Shown here: piece by piece, positions 42,306-42,340 of the stretch | How positions within the stretch are numbered: position 1 is the first letter of the stretch | How the letters are laid out: the number at the start of each line of letters is the position of its first letter | NCBI GenBank assembly: GCA_040905025.1 | Contig: JBBDSJ010000051.1 | Span: forward strand, 1 to 42,340 | Origin: JBBDSJ01 sp040905025 | GTDB taxonomy: Bacteria; Pseudomonadota; Gammaproteobacteria; Methylohalomonadales; Methylohalomonadaceae | Reading direction: 5' to 3' | Length of the DNA: 42,340 bases | Made by a program: the position numbers and the translations under genes | Notes under the pieces: model-generated | Databases searched by the model: none | Told to the model about the DNA's origin: nothing | Seen by the model: the letters and a program-made list of their open reading frames with translations, nothing else

Positions 42306-42340
42306 GAAAGCTGCAGCAGCAGCCGGTTCGCGCAGCAAGC

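Overview
The window reads as chromosomal DNA of a gammaproteobacterium, probably a scaffolded draft or metagenome-derived assembly because it contains two runs of exactly 100 N. The evidence for the lineage is the order ybeD-lipB-lipA, the mreBCD-mrdA-rodA-mltB-rlpA-dacC-dat cell-wall cluster, a close yadG/yadH pair, and an S10-spc-alpha ribosomal superoperon in the standard proteobacterial order. A gatCAB operon implies indirect tRNA amidation. I cannot name the genus.

Layout. 1-2 kb (minus strand): ybeD, lipB and the 5' part of lipA (lipoate synthesis). lipB is preceded by an 83-bp tandem repeat array whose units carry copies of the lipB start region. 2.3-6.6 kb: an Anbu (ancestral proteasome-like beta subunit) cluster, made of a circularly permuted ATP-grasp protein, an alpha-E protein and a zinc metallopeptidase on the plus strand, with Anbu convergent on the minus strand. 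6.7-11.0 kb: a DUF4389 membrane protein and a 1244-residue iron-sulfur flavoprotein that looks like a fused NfnB/GltD-like and NfnA/PyrK-like enzyme. 11.2-13.9 kb: a protein with two cyclic-nucleotide-binding domains and the YadG/YadH ABC exporter. 13.9-15.3 kb (minus): a divergent isocitrate/isopropylmalate dehydrogenase relative and a QueD-family protein. 15.3-24.9 kb (minus): dat, dacC, rlpA, mltB, rodA, mrdA, mreD, mreC and mreB, the elongation (Rod) system and its peptidoglycan and cell-shape partners. 25.0-28.5 kb (plus): a doubtful small ORF, then gatC, gatA and gatB. 28.6-42.3 kb (minus): 28 genes from rpsJ to rplQ, including secY, rpoA and the 37-residue rpmJ, separated from gatB by a bidirectional terminator.

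In many gammaproteobacteria dat is followed directly by ybeD-lipB-lipA. Here both halves of that block keep order and strand but are about 13 kb apart, so the Anbu, oxidoreductase, cNMP, yadGH, dehydrogenase and queD genes look like an accessory block placed inside an ancestral operon.

The features most worth a second look are the lipB repeat array, which forms overlapping TTGA-coupled mini-ORFs leading into lipB; the Anbu cluster with a metallopeptidase where the transglutaminase is usually found; the large fused oxidoreductase; a QueD protein whose first zinc histidine is replaced; a possible AUU start in mreC; and heptanucleotide repeats that occupy the ribosome-binding region of gatB.
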